Part shown: positions 16,146 through 24,640 of the stretch, in pieces
Layout of the letters: each line of letters opens with the position of its first letter
How positions within the stretch are numbered: the stretch's first letter is position 1
Assembly (NCBI RefSeq): GCF_000565075.1
Contig: NZ_JDFG01000028.1
Location: forward strand, 1-64,000
Length of the DNA: 64,000 nt
Origin: Atopobium sp. BS2
GTDB lineage: Bacteria > Actinomycetota > Coriobacteriia > Coriobacteriales > Atopobiaceae
Reading direction: 5' to 3'
Made by a program: the position numbers and the translations under genes
The notes under the pieces: model-generated
Database searches by the model: none
What the model saw: the letters and a program-made list of their open reading frames with translations, nothing else
Told to the model about the DNA's origin: nothing

Positions 16146-17939
16146 ATGGCATACGAGTCTCGCGAAGAAATAGACAGCAAATATAAGTGGGATCTGTCCT
16201 CAATGTTCCCTAGTGATGAGGCATTTGAGGCTGGACTTGAGGAGCTCAAGGCTTATTGCCCAAAGCTGCTTGCATTCAAGGGCAAGATTTCCACCTCCGC
16301 ACAGGATCTTCTGGAGTTCCTGCAGCTTGAGGACAAGATGACCCTTCTGCTCTACAAGATTATCAACTACGCCGAGCGCAAGAGTGACGAGGACACCCGC
16401 GTTGCTAAGTATCAGGCATACGTCGCAAACGCTACCAGCGCATATACTCAGGTTGGCGAGGCAACATCTTGGTTTGCCGCAGAGCTTCTGGCCATTCCAG
16501 CAGAATCTGTCGAGAAGTTCTATGCAGAGGTTCCAGCTCTTGAGTTTTATCGTCGTAAGCTCAACAAGATCTTGAACCAGCGTGAGCACACCCTTTCTGC
16601 TGAGGAAGAGGCTCTTTTGGCGCGCGCTGAAGAGCTTGCTGTTCAGCCAACCAACATCTTCTCCATGTTTGATGACGCGGACCTTACCTTCGATGACGCA
16701 ATTGATTCCGAGGGCAAGACTCATAAGCTGACCAGCGGCTCATTTGTTCCTCTGCTGATGGATGGAGACCGCGTCCTGCGTGAGTCTGCATTCAAGCAGC
16801 TTTACAGCCGTTTTGGTGAGTTCCGCAACACTTCCGCTGCAATTCTGACCAGCCAGGTTAAGAACCTGCAGTTCTTCTCGTCATCTAGAAAATATGCAAG
16901 CTCCCTTGAGGCCGCTCTTGCAGAGAACGAGATTCCTGTTGAGGTCTACAACAACCTCATCGATGCCGTTCACCAGAACTTTCCAGCGTTCTACAAGTAC
17001 GTTGACCTGCGCAAGCGTGTCATGGGCTTGGATGAGCTGCACTTCTGGGACGTTTACACTCCTCTAGTTGACGACGTTGACATGAAGTTCACCTACGAGG
17101 AGGCTTGCGACCTTATTGTTAAGGCGCTGGCACCTATGGGTGAGGAGTACGTTAACCTGGTCAAGAAGGGCCTGGAGAGCCGTTGGGTTGACGTGTACGA
17201 AACCCCAGGTAAGCGCTCCGGCGCTTATTCCGCAGGTGGTAAGGGCATGAACCCTGTTATGCTCCTCAACTTCCAGGGCGGTCTTGACGACGTTTACACC
17301 CTTATTCACGAGATGGGCCACTCCCTGCACACGTATTTCTCGTCCCACAACCAGGAGATTACCTACTCTGATTACTCCATCTTTGTTGCAGAGGTTGCAT
17401 CTACCTGCAACGAGGCGCTGCTCTCGCACTACCTGCTTGAGCACGAGACTGATCCCGCTCGCCACGCGTACATCCTTAACCACTTCCTTGAGGGCTTCCG
17501 TGGCACCATCTATCGCCAGTGCATGTTTGCCGAGTTTGAGCGCGATATCAGCCAGATGAACGCTGACGGTGTGGCGCTGAACGCCGAGGTTCTCTCTGAG
17601 CGCTATGGCAAGCTTTGCGCAGAGTATTTTGGACCTGGCATTGAGCTGGACGAAGAGATCAAGCTAGAGTGGTCGCGCATCCCTCACTTCTACTACAACT
17701 TCTACGTCTATCAGTACTGCATTGGTTTTTCGGCGGCTATTGCCCTGTCGCAGCGCATCCTTTCCGAGGGCGAGCCTGCGGTCAAGGATTACATCGGCTA
17801 CCTGTCCGGCGGTTGCTCCAAGACTCCAATCGAGCTGCTTCGCGGCGCTGGCGTTGACATGGCTACTCCAGACCCCGTTAACGCTGCGCTCAAGTACTTT
17901 GGCGAGCTTGTCGATCAGCTTGAGCAGGAGCTCAACTAA
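16146..17939 (+). CDS. pepF: Oligoendopeptidase F (M3B metallopeptidase)
   Basis: 597 residues, the usual length. The zinc site is LIHEMGHSLHTYFS (HEXXH at about residue 388) with the downstream third-ligand region EVASTCNEALL. Cytoplasmic PepF cleaves short peptides (roughly 7-17 residues) for amino-acid supply. ATG 16146 follows AAAGGAC; an in-frame GTG at 16113 lacks a ribosome site. From here codon choice changes to GTT/CTT/GCA-rich, lower G+C. It ends at a strong hairpin. Confidence 0.93.
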   Translation: MAYESREEIDSKYKWDLSSMFPSDEAFEAGLEELKAYCPKLLAFKGKISTSAQDLLEFLQLEDKMTLLLYKIINYAERKSDEDTRVAKYQAYVANATSAYTQVGEATSWFAAELLAIPAESVEKFYAEVPALEFYRRKLNKILNQREHTLSAEEEALLARAEELAVQPTNIFSMFDDADLTFDDAIDSEGKTHKLTSGSFVPLLMDGDRVLRESAFKQLYSRFGEFRNTSAAILTSQVKNLQFFSSSRKYASSLEAALAENEIPVEVYNNLIDAVHQNFPAFYKYVDLRKRVMGLDELHFWDVYTPLVDDVDMKFTYEEACDLIVKALAPMGEEYVNLVKKGLESRWVDVYETPGKRSGAYSAGGKGMNPVMLLNFQGGLDDVYTLIHEMGHSLHTYFSSHNQEITYSDYSIFVAEVASTCNEALLSHYLLEHETDPARHAYILNHFLEGFRGTIYRQCMFAEFERDISQMNADGVALNAEVLSERYGKLCAEYFGPGIELDEEIKLEWSRIPHFYYNFYVYQYCIGFSAAIALSQRILSEGEPAVKDYIGYLSGGCSKTPIELLRGAGVDMATPDPVNAALKYFGELVDQLEQELN

Positions 17940-17995
17940 GCGCGTAACCGAGCACGATTTCCGCTGGCAGTCCATCTACCAGCATGTAGTTCATA

Positions 17996-18030
17996 TGGCG
18001 AGAAACCCCGTCTAGTAGCGGGGTTTCTCG
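17996..18030 (+). terminator. Perfect 12-bp hairpin containing the GGCGAGAAA word
   Basis: CGAGAAACCCCG (17999-18010) and CGGGGTTTCTCG (18019-18030) form a perfect stem with an 8-nt loop after pepF. The left arm is one of the over-represented TGGCGAGAAACCC words. There is no strong T-run, so termination is likely but not certain. An inverted word pair in a terminator is typical of DNA uptake sequences in Neisseria and Haemophilus. Confidence 0.7.
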
Positions 18031-18047
18031 ATATCAAAGGAGGATTT

Positions 18048-18416
18048 ATGCAGGCACGTTTTGTTCATCGCTGCACTCATGTTTTGGATAACGAGAAAAC
18101 CGTCGAGTTCTACAAGAAGGCTCTGGGATTCCGTGTTGATCGCGTTAAGGGACCAGAGGACGGTTCTTGGACCAACACGTTTTTGGTAAACGACTGGTCT
18201 CCTTTTGAGCTGGAACTCACGTGGAACCGCGGTTGGGTGGAGCCCTACGATAACGGCGGAAAAGACACTCACATTGCGTTCCGTGTTGACGATTTTGATG
18301 CGTTCCACGCACTTCACGAGGAGATGGGCTGTATTGTTAAAGAGAACCCAAAGATGGGTCTCTACTTTATCGCAGACCCTGATGGCTGCTGGATTGAGAT
18401 TCTGCCAGAGAAGTAA
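18048..18416 (+). CDS. VOC-superfamily protein, lactoylglutathione lyase-like
   Basis: 122 residues with the glyoxalase I-like double beta-alpha-beta-beta-beta layout: FVHRCTHVLDNEKTVEFYKKALGF, then ELELTWN, then THIAFRVDDF and a final WIEILPEK. H, E, H and E occupy the positions of the four metal ligands of glyoxalase I. It may detoxify methylglyoxal, but VOC members vary widely in substrate. AAAGGAGG precedes the ATG. The next gene begins 2 nt after its stop, so both form an operon. Confidence 0.8.
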   Translation: MQARFVHRCTHVLDNEKTVEFYKKALGFRVDRVKGPEDGSWTNTFLVNDWSPFELELTWNRGWVEPYDNGGKDTHIAFRVDDFDAFHALHEEMGCIVKENPKMGLYFIADPDGCWIEILPEK

Positions 18417-18418
18417 AC

Positions 18419-19054
18419 ATGACTGACTACGGTTTACTCGCAAAACAGATAGTCTCGCTTGCCGAGATTGACGCGCACTGGCTGCCGGTGTTGTCTAACG
18501 CCGCAGCTCTTGTGTGGGACGCGCTTGACGACATCAACTGGGCAGGGTTCTACCTGGTAGATCCTGTGACGGTGTCAGGAGCGGAGCTGGGCGCAGGTTC
18601 GGGCGCGGTCGCGGAACTGGACGCGGCCCCGGGTGTGGAGCTGGGCGCGGGTTTGGGTGTGGAGCCGGGCGCGGGTTCGGGCGTGGAGCCGGGCGCGGCC
18701 CCGGGTGCGGCTCCGAGCGACCACGAGCCGTGCGCTCCCGAGCTGCGCCTGGGACCGTTCCAGGGCAAAGTTGCTTGCGTGCGTATTCCCTTTGGTCGGG
18801 GAGTGTGTGGCGCGGCTGCGGAAACAAAGACAAGTCAACTGGTAGAGGACGTGCATCAGTTCCCGGGACATATTGCATGCGACTCTGCATCAAACTCTGA
18901 GGTGGTCGTTCCTATCGTCAAGGATAACCAGGTAGTTGGCGTGTTGGATATTGATAGTCCGAGCGTAGCGCGGTTTACCCAGGAAGACCTCGCAGGTCTT
19001 GAGCAGGTGGTAAAAGCGCTTGAGAGCTGTGTGAATTTCTCGGACTTCTGTTAA
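18419..19054 (+). CDS. Free methionine-(R)-sulfoxide reductase (GAF domain)
   Basis: 211 residues, longer than the usual ~160. All family hallmarks are present: INWAGFYL, LRLGPFQGKVACVRIPFGRGVCGAAA, DVHQFPGHIACDSASNSEVVVPI. The three cysteines (in VAC, VCG and IAC) needed for reduction of free Met-R-O are intact. Residues ~50-105, between GFYL and LRLGPFQG, are a Gly/Ala/Glu/Pro-rich expansion made of five 24-bp DNA repeats; normal members have only a few residues there. This loop is at the surface, so activity may survive. The protein protects against oxidised methionine. Confidence 0.88.
   Translation: MTDYGLLAKQIVSLAEIDAHWLPVLSNAAALVWDALDDINWAGFYLVDPVTVSGAELGAGSGAVAELDAAPGVELGAGLGVEPGAGSGVEPGAAPGAAPSDHEPCAPELRLGPFQGKVACVRIPFGRGVCGAAAETKTSQLVEDVHQFPGHIACDSASNSEVVVPIVKDNQVVGVLDIDSPSVARFTQEDLAGLEQVVKALESCVNFSDFC
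18584..18709 (+). repeat. Five in-frame 24-bp repeats inside the fRMsr gene
   Basis: Units start at 18584, 18614, 18638, 18662 and 18686, each coding eight residues of the type E-L/P-G-A-G-S-G-V. The third to fifth are directly adjacent. Being in frame and G+C-rich, the tract can expand or contract without breaking the gene. Confidence 0.85.
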
Positions 19055-19154
19055 ATACGACTACAGAGCTAACGTTTGGGTACACAAATCATGTACGGGC
19101 AGATTTGCTCGTGCATGATTTTTATTTATACAGCATTCGCGGAGAGGTCTGCTT

Positions 19155-19703
19155 ATGAAGAAAATTGTATTTATCATCGGTTCTGGCCGAAAGAACTCGT
19201 TTAACAAAACATTGAGCCAGGTTGCGGCAAAGGCGCTCGAGGGCAAGGCAGAGATTAAGATTGTTGACGTTTTGGACGTCCCTCTGCTTAACCAGGATGA
19301 AGAATTCCCAGCTCCTGAAGGTGTCCAAAAAGTCAGGGACGCGGTTATGGCCGCCGATGGCGTATGGCTCTTTACTCCGGAGTACAACTACAGCATTCCC
19401 GGCACCGTTAAGAACATCTTGGACTGGCTGAGCCGTCCGCTCACCTCCGATTATGAGAAGAAGTCAGAGACTGCCATTGCTGGCAAGGTTGTTACTGCAA
19501 GCGGTGTTGGTGGCCGAAACAAGACTGCAGGATCGCTCGCCGTGGTAAAGCAGCAGTTCCTGGCTCTGCGCACTAAGCCAGTTGAGCCGTTCAATGGCTT
19601 CTCGCTTCCTGTTACTGCTTGGACTGAGGGAACTTGGGAGCCAGAGTCCGAGGTTCACGAGGCAATTGCTCAGCAAGCAGAGGATTTTCTCGCCGCACTG
19701 TAA
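19155..19703 (+). CDS. NADPH-dependent FMN reductase (flavodoxin-like)
   Basis: 182 residues. The phosphate-binding start IVFIIGSGRKNSFNK and the TPEYNYSIPGTVKNILDWLSRP motif are characteristic of the ChrR/YieF/AzoR-like NADPH:FMN (quinone/chromate) reductases. It is cytoplasmic and likely reduces flavin or quinones against redox stress, which fits its neighbour fRMsr. An AGAGG-type site precedes ATG 19155. It is separated from fRMsr by ~100 nt. Confidence 0.85.
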   Translation: MKKIVFIIGSGRKNSFNKTLSQVAAKALEGKAEIKIVDVLDVPLLNQDEEFPAPEGVQKVRDAVMAADGVWLFTPEYNYSIPGTVKNILDWLSRPLTSDYEKKSETAIAGKVVTASGVGGRNKTAGSLAVVKQQFLALRTKPVEPFNGFSLPVTAWTEGTWEPESEVHEAIAQQAEDFLAAL

Positions 19704-19750
19704 GTTGCGCGCCCGGCGAACGCACCTGCAAGCTCGTGACCGCAAAGCGT

Positions 19751-19868
19751 GCCTGATTTCTGCAAAGAATCTGTAAATTCTGCCTGAAAACGTTAAAGAA
19801 ACTGTGGATTTGCCTGATTTCATCAAAGAGTCTGTGTCTCAAATACAGATTCTTTGCACTTTTCAGGC
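19751..19868. repeat. 118-bp interspersed element, copy 1
   Basis: Three direct sub-units beginning GCCTGA at 19751, 19782 and 19812 (steps 31 and 30 bp) are followed by an inverted unit ending in CAGGC at 19868. The outer units can pair over about 25 bp (GCCTGATTTCTGCAAAGAAT against its inverted counterpart), giving a long hairpin. Copies of the same length and unit spacing lie at 52395 and 59498. Confidence 0.9.
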
Positions 19869-19874
19869 TCGCGG

Positions 19875-19902
19875 CGCACCTGGCGAGAAACCCACGCACT
19901 CG
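19875..19902 (+). repeat. 28-bp repeat around the GGCGAGAAA word
   Basis: This 28-mer (core CCTGGCGAGAAACCCACGCA) recurs with one to a few changes at 59223-59250, 59666-59693 and 59698-59725. It follows the 118-bp element by 6 nt. Confidence 0.75.
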
Positions 19903-19932
19903 AAAGCCCAGCGTGCGCGCACTCACAAAAAG

Positions 19933-19963
19933 AGCCCGGATGCCGCGCAATAGCATCCGGGCT
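19933..19963 (-). terminator. Terminator between convergent FMN reductase and AmiE-like genes
   Basis: An 11-bp stem, AGCCCGGATGC and its complement, around a 9-nt loop. Read on the minus strand it is followed by CTTTTTG, so it serves the AmiE-like gene; on the plus strand the T-run is weak. Confidence 0.8.
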
Positions 19964-20068
19964 TTGGTGTGTCTAGACGGAGGAGAGGGCCGTTGCTAGA
20001 CAAGATGTGTATCGTACCTTGTTCGTGTACTGCGTTTATTCCCGCCACACGGGTTGTTTACACGAGCT

Positions 20069-22066
20069 TTACTTACCAACAAACTCCGAGATGGTCTTGT
20101 ACAGATCGCTTGCCTGGAAGTCCTTGATAACCTTGGAATCTTTCCTCTGGTCGCAGACCTCAAGCAATGCCTTCAGGGAAGCCTTATCGGGGTCAGTCTG
20201 ATAATCTGCCTCGGCCTGAATGAGCTTGTACTTGGCAATGACCATGTCCATGAGCTTGGCGTTGTTGCCCTCAGCGTTTGCGTCGTCAAGGCCATCAAAT
20301 GCCAGCGTAGAAACAACTCCGTAGCCGCCGGTCAGGAAGTGGTTGCCCACAAAGTCGTTAGGATTGACCTTGTTGTCAATGACAGGCGAGTTCTTGGTAT
20401 TAGTGAGCAGCACCAAGCTGGTGTTGTTGTAGACGTCAATGACAGTAAGCGTGCCGGTCCAGCCGGTGTGACCAACGGTTGCAGCGTTTGCAATTGGCGA
20501 GAAGGCCCACTGGTAGCCAATGTGACCCTTACGCCTCCAGCCCAGGCCGTAGGTGACGCTGGTGTCCTTTGGCTTGATGAACTGGTCGTGAACGTCCTCG
20601 CTGAAGAGCATGGTGTTGCCGTAACCACCACGGTTCATAACGGTCTGGACAAGTACAGCCAGGTCGGAAGCGTTGGCAAATAGACCAGCGTGACCAGAGA
20701 TACCACCCATGGCGTAATAGGCCTTCTCGTCATGAACGGTACCCTGAATGGTGTCGGTACGCATGTTGTCAAAGGTAATCAGGCCGTCGCGAGTGTTGCC
20801 GTTAAGCTCGGTAGCTGCGATTCCGTCAGCCTTGAAGCCGTTGTCCAGTGGGTTGAACGTGACGTTCTTGAGTCCCAGTGGCTCGTAGAGAGCTTCCTTA
20901 ACGTACTGGTCAAGGCGCTTATTGGTGATCTTCTCGATGATAAAACCAAGGAGCATGTAGTCTACGTCGGAATAGGCAGTCTTGGTACCTGGGACGTACT
21001 GCAGAGGAGTCTCAATGATCTTCTGCAGAATCTCGTCGCGATTCTGAGAGTACAGCTTCTGGTTTGCGTCTGGCTGAGGATCGTCAGGCTTCTCTGGGTT
21101 GTAGTTGCGGTTGTGGTACTGAGGATCTGGTGGGAATCCAGCCTGGTGCTCAAGAATCTCACGAACGGTAAGGTCATTCTTGCCCAGGATCTTATCGCCC
21201 TCCTGGTCCTTGAAGTCTGGAATGTACTCCTGAACCTTCTTGGAAACGTCCAGCTGACCGTCGGTAACCAGCTTCTCAATTGCCAGGTTAGTGGCATACA
21301 TCTTTGTGTTAGAAGCCAGGTCGTAGAGGGTGTTGTCGTCAACAGCCTTGCCGTCTTTGATGCGAGAGCCGTCCTTGTTGTAAGAATTGACGTTGCCGTA
21401 GTTAGTCTTCTTGATAATCTTGCCGTACCTGGTAACAACCAGCTGAGCAGAGGTAAAGCCGTTGGCAATCTCTGCGTTGATAATCTGGTCAATCAGCTTG
21501 AAGTTGTCGTTGTCAGCGTAATCCTTGGTGCCGTCAATAAGGGTTGGGTAGCCAATCTTGACCTCAAAGGTTGCCTGAGTCTCTTTAACGGTGCTGACCT
21601 GCAGGCGGTTATCGCCGTTGACGGTTACGTCAGAGATGTCAATCTGGTTCCAGGAAGAGCCGTCAAGCTTGTCGGTTGGAACCTGGTGACCGTTTACAAA
21701 GAGCGCAAAGCTCTGAGGCTCGGAGCTCTTTACATAGACGGTGCCCTGACCAGCAAAGCAAACAAAGCTGTTGAGCTGGTTGGTAACAAGAGAGTCGTCA
21801 AATGCCTCGTTGTCGTTGAGAACAGGGAAGACCTTCTCGTACTGGAAGGTTCCGTCTACGGAGTCAACTTTCTTTGCGGTTCCCTTAGCAGCAGTTGCGC
21901 CACCCTTTGTCTGGCAGGCGGTAAGGCCAAGACCTGCTAGAGCGGCTAGACCAAGAGCACTTCTGCTGAGGAATTGCCTTCTGGTCTGTCCAGCAGGGGA
22001 GCCTGCGTTAGATGAGTGCTCAGAGTGAGCGTTTTGATTCTGGTGCAAATCTTCGTTGGTGCGCAT
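20069..22066 (-). CDS. Exported beta-lactamase-fold serine hydrolase, likely AmiE-like muropeptide amidase
   Basis: 665 residues. The N terminus has a twin-arginine motif (TRRQFLSRS), a hydrophobic stretch and the lipobox LTAC, so it should be a Tat-exported lipoprotein. Residues ~55-190 look like an accessory beta-sandwich; the catalytic class-C beta-lactamase domain follows with SNTK (S-X-X-K, ~250), YSDVDY (~365) and HTG (~531). AAGGAGA precedes the ATG. It is divergent from murR-murQ-murP-mupG. In Bacillus subtilis a protein of this fold (AmiE/YbbE) in the equivalent cluster removes peptides from MurNAc, so release of MurNAc from wall fragments is a reasonable inference; esterase or D-Ala peptidase activity remains possible. 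Confidence 0.8.
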   Translation of the reverse strand: MRTNEDLHQNQNAHSEHSSNAGSPAGQTRRQFLSRSALGLAALAGLGLTACQTKGGATAAKGTAKKVDSVDGTFQYEKVFPVLNDNEAFDDSLVTNQLNSFVCFAGQGTVYVKSSEPQSFALFVNGHQVPTDKLDGSSWNQIDISDVTVNGDNRLQVSTVKETQATFEVKIGYPTLIDGTKDYADNDNFKLIDQIINAEIANGFTSAQLVVTRYGKIIKKTNYGNVNSYNKDGSRIKDGKAVDDNTLYDLASNTKMYATNLAIEKLVTDGQLDVSKKVQEYIPDFKDQEGDKILGKNDLTVREILEHQAGFPPDPQYHNRNYNPEKPDDPQPDANQKLYSQNRDEILQKIIETPLQYVPGTKTAYSDVDYMLLGFIIEKITNKRLDQYVKEALYEPLGLKNVTFNPLDNGFKADGIAATELNGNTRDGLITFDNMRTDTIQGTVHDEKAYYAMGGISGHAGLFANASDLAVLVQTVMNRGGYGNTMLFSEDVHDQFIKPKDTSVTYGLGWRRKGHIGYQWAFSPIANAATVGHTGWTGTLTVIDVYNNTSLVLLTNTKNSPVIDNKVNPNDFVGNHFLTGGYGVVSTLAFDGLDDANAEGNNAKLMDMVIAKYKLIQAEADYQTDPDKASLKALLEVCDQRKDSKVIKDFQASDLYKTISEFVGK

Positions 22067-22104
22067 ATCGTCTCCTTCGGTTTTGCCTTAGGTGAAACAC
22101 CTGG

Positions 22105-22449
22105 TATCTCAATTGGCTGAGATAATTTGCGCTTATGATGACGTGCGTTTCATCAAAATTGCAGCTAGTTTGCTCAAGATGAAATAATGGGTACGTTAAC
22201 GTACTGCGAGTGGTATCAAAAAAGCTGTCAATGGTATCTAAATTTGAATTTTTTAGGCAAAGATGAAATATTTTAATCAGGTTTTACGTGGTCAAATGTC
22301 TAATAGGTAGTAAAAGTTTTTATGAAGTGATAGTAACGTACCCAAATCAAGGCTCAGTTTTTGCGACAATTGTCCCCGCATTATGCTGGGAAAACATGAG
22401 TAGTCGCGCATGCAACGCACAGGGAGCGCGCTTACACTTGCGCATGCAA
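22105..22449. promoter_or_regulatory. Divergent regulatory region with several palindromes
   Basis: The ~490-bp gap between the amiE-like gene and murR holds no gene but several dyads: TATCTCA/TGAGATA (22105-22124), the perfect 14-bp palindrome GTACGTTAACGTAC (22191-22204), an inverted partner TAACGTACCC (22334-22343) of GGGTACGTTA (22189-22198), and TTGCGCATGCAA (22438-22449). GATGAAAT words recur at about 22179, 22262 and 22481. These are candidate MurR and catabolite-control sites; assignment is inference. Confidence 0.55.
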
Positions 22450-22553
22450 TACTACCGTTTACGGCACTGCCTACTTTACAGATGAAATTTTTATGGCATC
22501 GTGAAACAATATAGTCAAACGTTTTAGTCAACTGGACGGCCGGAGGTGATTGC

Positions 22554-23468
22554 GTGAGAGGTGTTCGTCTACGTCTGGAAGAGTATCGCAAGAATGCTAG
22601 TTCAGCTGAACGCGATATTGTCGACTATATTCTGTCTGATCCAGAGGCAGCAGTTGGTCAATCAATCCATAAACTAGCAGCTCAAACGTATACATCTGCA
22701 TCAACGGTTGTCAGGCTTTGCAAGAAGCTTGGCTGCGGTGGCTATAAAGAGTTCCAGCAGGCGCTCATTTACGAGCTGGCAGTAAGTAACAAAAGCAACG
22801 ATATTGCTGTCGGCGGCGTTATCGCAGGTGACACCACTGATGTGATCATCGAAAAAGTTACGGCAAAGAACATTTCTTCGCTGGAGCTTACCAGGCAATT
22901 GCTTGACGCTCAGGTTGTTGACTCAGTTGTTTCACTCATGATGCAAGCTCATTCCATCTGCCTCTTTGGCATGGGAGCTTCGCTTCTGGTTGCAAGAGAT
23001 CTGCAGCTCAAACTCATGCGCCTCAACATTACCTGCAACTTGAGCGACGATTACCACTCTCAGATGCTCTACGCCAAAAACATGGGGCGAGAAGATCTTG
23101 CCATTGTGATCAGCTACTCGGGCCTCACGCGAGAAGCCATTGAGTGTGCCTGGATTGCAAAAGCAAATGGCGCCAAGGTGGTTGCCATTACCCGCGGTGG
23201 CATTGATTCGGAATTGATTCACCGCTCCGATTACGTTTTGGGCGTTGCAGAAACAGAGCACATCATGAGAAGTGGCGCCATGTCTTCAAGAATTGCCCAG
23301 CTCAACGTTGTAGATGCGCTCTTTGCAGCCTATGTAAATAGAAATTACGAGAAGAGCGTTAAGCGTTTCTCGACAAACTATATTGGCAAGTTAGATTCAG
23401 CCGAGCGTGTCAATACGCTTTCTTCTGACCAAGATTTGCCTGGTACAGCCAACGATGTTATTGCGTAA
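22554..23468 (+). CDS. murR: RpiR-family regulator with SIS domain, MurR-like
   Basis: 304 residues: N-terminal RpiR helix-turn-helix (VGQSIHKLAAQTYTSASTVVRLCKKLG, ~35-65) and a C-terminal SIS sugar-phosphate domain (ISYSGLTREAIECAWIAKANGAKVVAITR). GTG 22554 follows GGAGGTG. It heads murQ-murP-mupG and should sense MurNAc-6-phosphate and control this cluster and the divergent hydrolase gene. The assignment rests on family and context. Confidence 0.85.
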   Translation: MRGVRLRLEEYRKNASSAERDIVDYILSDPEAAVGQSIHKLAAQTYTSASTVVRLCKKLGCGGYKEFQQALIYELAVSNKSNDIAVGGVIAGDTTDVIIEKVTAKNISSLELTRQLLDAQVVDSVVSLMMQAHSICLFGMGASLLVARDLQLKLMRLNITCNLSDDYHSQMLYAKNMGREDLAIVISYSGLTREAIECAWIAKANGAKVVAITRGGIDSELIHRSDYVLGVAETEHIMRSGAMSSRIAQLNVVDALFAAYVNRNYEKSVKRFSTNYIGKLDSAERVNTLSSDQDLPGTANDVIA

Positions 23469-23493
23469 AAATCACAACACAGAAGGTGAAAAC

Positions 23494-24387
23494 GTGATTG
23501 ATTTAACAAAACTTGTCACCGAGACAAGAAACCCCAACACCATGGACCTGGATCAGATGACCCCGCTTGAGCTGGTTAGCGTTATGAATCAAGAAGACCT
23601 CAACGTGGTAGCTGGCGTCAAAGAGGTTCTTCCGCAGGTAGCACAGGCAGTTGAGTGGGCAGTTTCCTCGCTAGAAGCTGGCGGCAGAATCGTCTATTTT
23701 GGCGCTGGAACCTCAGGCCGTCTGGGTGTTTTAGACGCGGTTGAGTGTCCGCCTACTTTTGGCGTTTCTCCTGACGTGGTTGTTGGTCTTATCGCCGGTG
23801 GCGAGAAGGCCTTTGTACGTGCAGTTGAAGGCGCGGAAGATTCTCTTGAGCTTTGCGAAGAAGAGTTCAAGAAGATTGGCCTGAACAAGAACGACATTGC
23901 TATTGGAATTGCAGCTAGTGGTCGCACACCTTACGTTATTGGCGGACTGCGCTATGCTCGTTCTCTGGGCTGCAAGACTGTTGCTATTGCCTGCAATAAG
24001 GGTTCTGAAGTGGGCAAAGAGGCAGAGCTTGCTATTGAGCCTTCCTGTGGCCCTGAGGTTCTTACAGGTTCCACACGCCTTAAGTCTGGTACCGCTCAGA
24101 AGATGATTCTGAACATGATTTCAACCGGTTCTATGGTTGGCGTGGGCAAGGCATATCAGAATCTTATGGTTGACGTGCAGCAGACCAACAAGAAGCTGGT
24201 AGTTCGTGCACAGAACATTACCATGGCAGCAACTGGTTGCACCCGCGAAGAGGCAGCTCAGGCGCTTGAGCAGGCTGACGGTAACGCAAAGCTTGCTATT
24301 GTTATGCTGCTGACTCAGATGCCTGTTGACGAGGCTAAAGCTAAGCTTGAGGCAGCTCATGGTCATGTCAGAGGTGCACTGCAGTAA
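23494..24387 (+). CDS. murQ: N-acetylmuramic acid 6-phosphate etherase
   Basis: 297 residues, the normal length. It removes the D-lactyl ether from MurNAc-6P to give GlcNAc-6P. Family marks: TETRNPNTMDLDQM at the start, IVYFGAGTSGRLGVLDAVECPPTFG, GGEKAFVRAVEGAEDS, IGIAASGRTPYVIGGL. The catalytic glutamate lies in ECPPTFG. GTG 23494 gives the family-typical beginning and has AGAAGGTGA upstream; an in-frame GTG at 23407 lies inside murR. Confidence 0.95.
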   Translation: MIDLTKLVTETRNPNTMDLDQMTPLELVSVMNQEDLNVVAGVKEVLPQVAQAVEWAVSSLEAGGRIVYFGAGTSGRLGVLDAVECPPTFGVSPDVVVGLIAGGEKAFVRAVEGAEDSLELCEEEFKKIGLNKNDIAIGIAASGRTPYVIGGLRYARSLGCKTVAIACNKGSEVGKEAELAIEPSCGPEVLTGSTRLKSGTAQKMILNMISTGSMVGVGKAYQNLMVDVQQTNKKLVVRAQNITMAATGCTREEAAQALEQADGNAKLAIVMLLTQMPVDEAKAKLEAAHGHVRGALQ

Positions 24388-24640
24388 CCGCAGTTGTAAC
24401 AAATGACACACGCGTGAGCATTTTGTTTCAACTGCATCGGTCAGTGGTATCAGCATGACGCTTAAGCGTACGGTAAGTTTTGAAAAACGCTCAATTTACC
24501 TGCAGTAACGAGGCGTTCAAATTAGGTCAAAACATGAAACAATGAACCACAGGTATGGATTGTTGTACCGATAAGTTCATTTTTTATGTATTCTTGATAG
24601 GTATTTGTTGCAACATCGCAACGAGAGAAAGAAGGAAAGT
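24388..24640 (+). promoter_or_regulatory. Gap between murQ and murP, probable internal promoter region
   Basis: No gene is seen. TGAAACAATGAA near 24534 resembles the TGAAAY words upstream of murR, so a second MurR-responsive promoter for murP is plausible. Confidence 0.35.

Noticed and set aside
20054-21940. Long plus-strand ORFs antisense to the AmiE-like gene
   Set aside because: They are mirror frames of a well-supported gene with biased codons, without ribosome sites.
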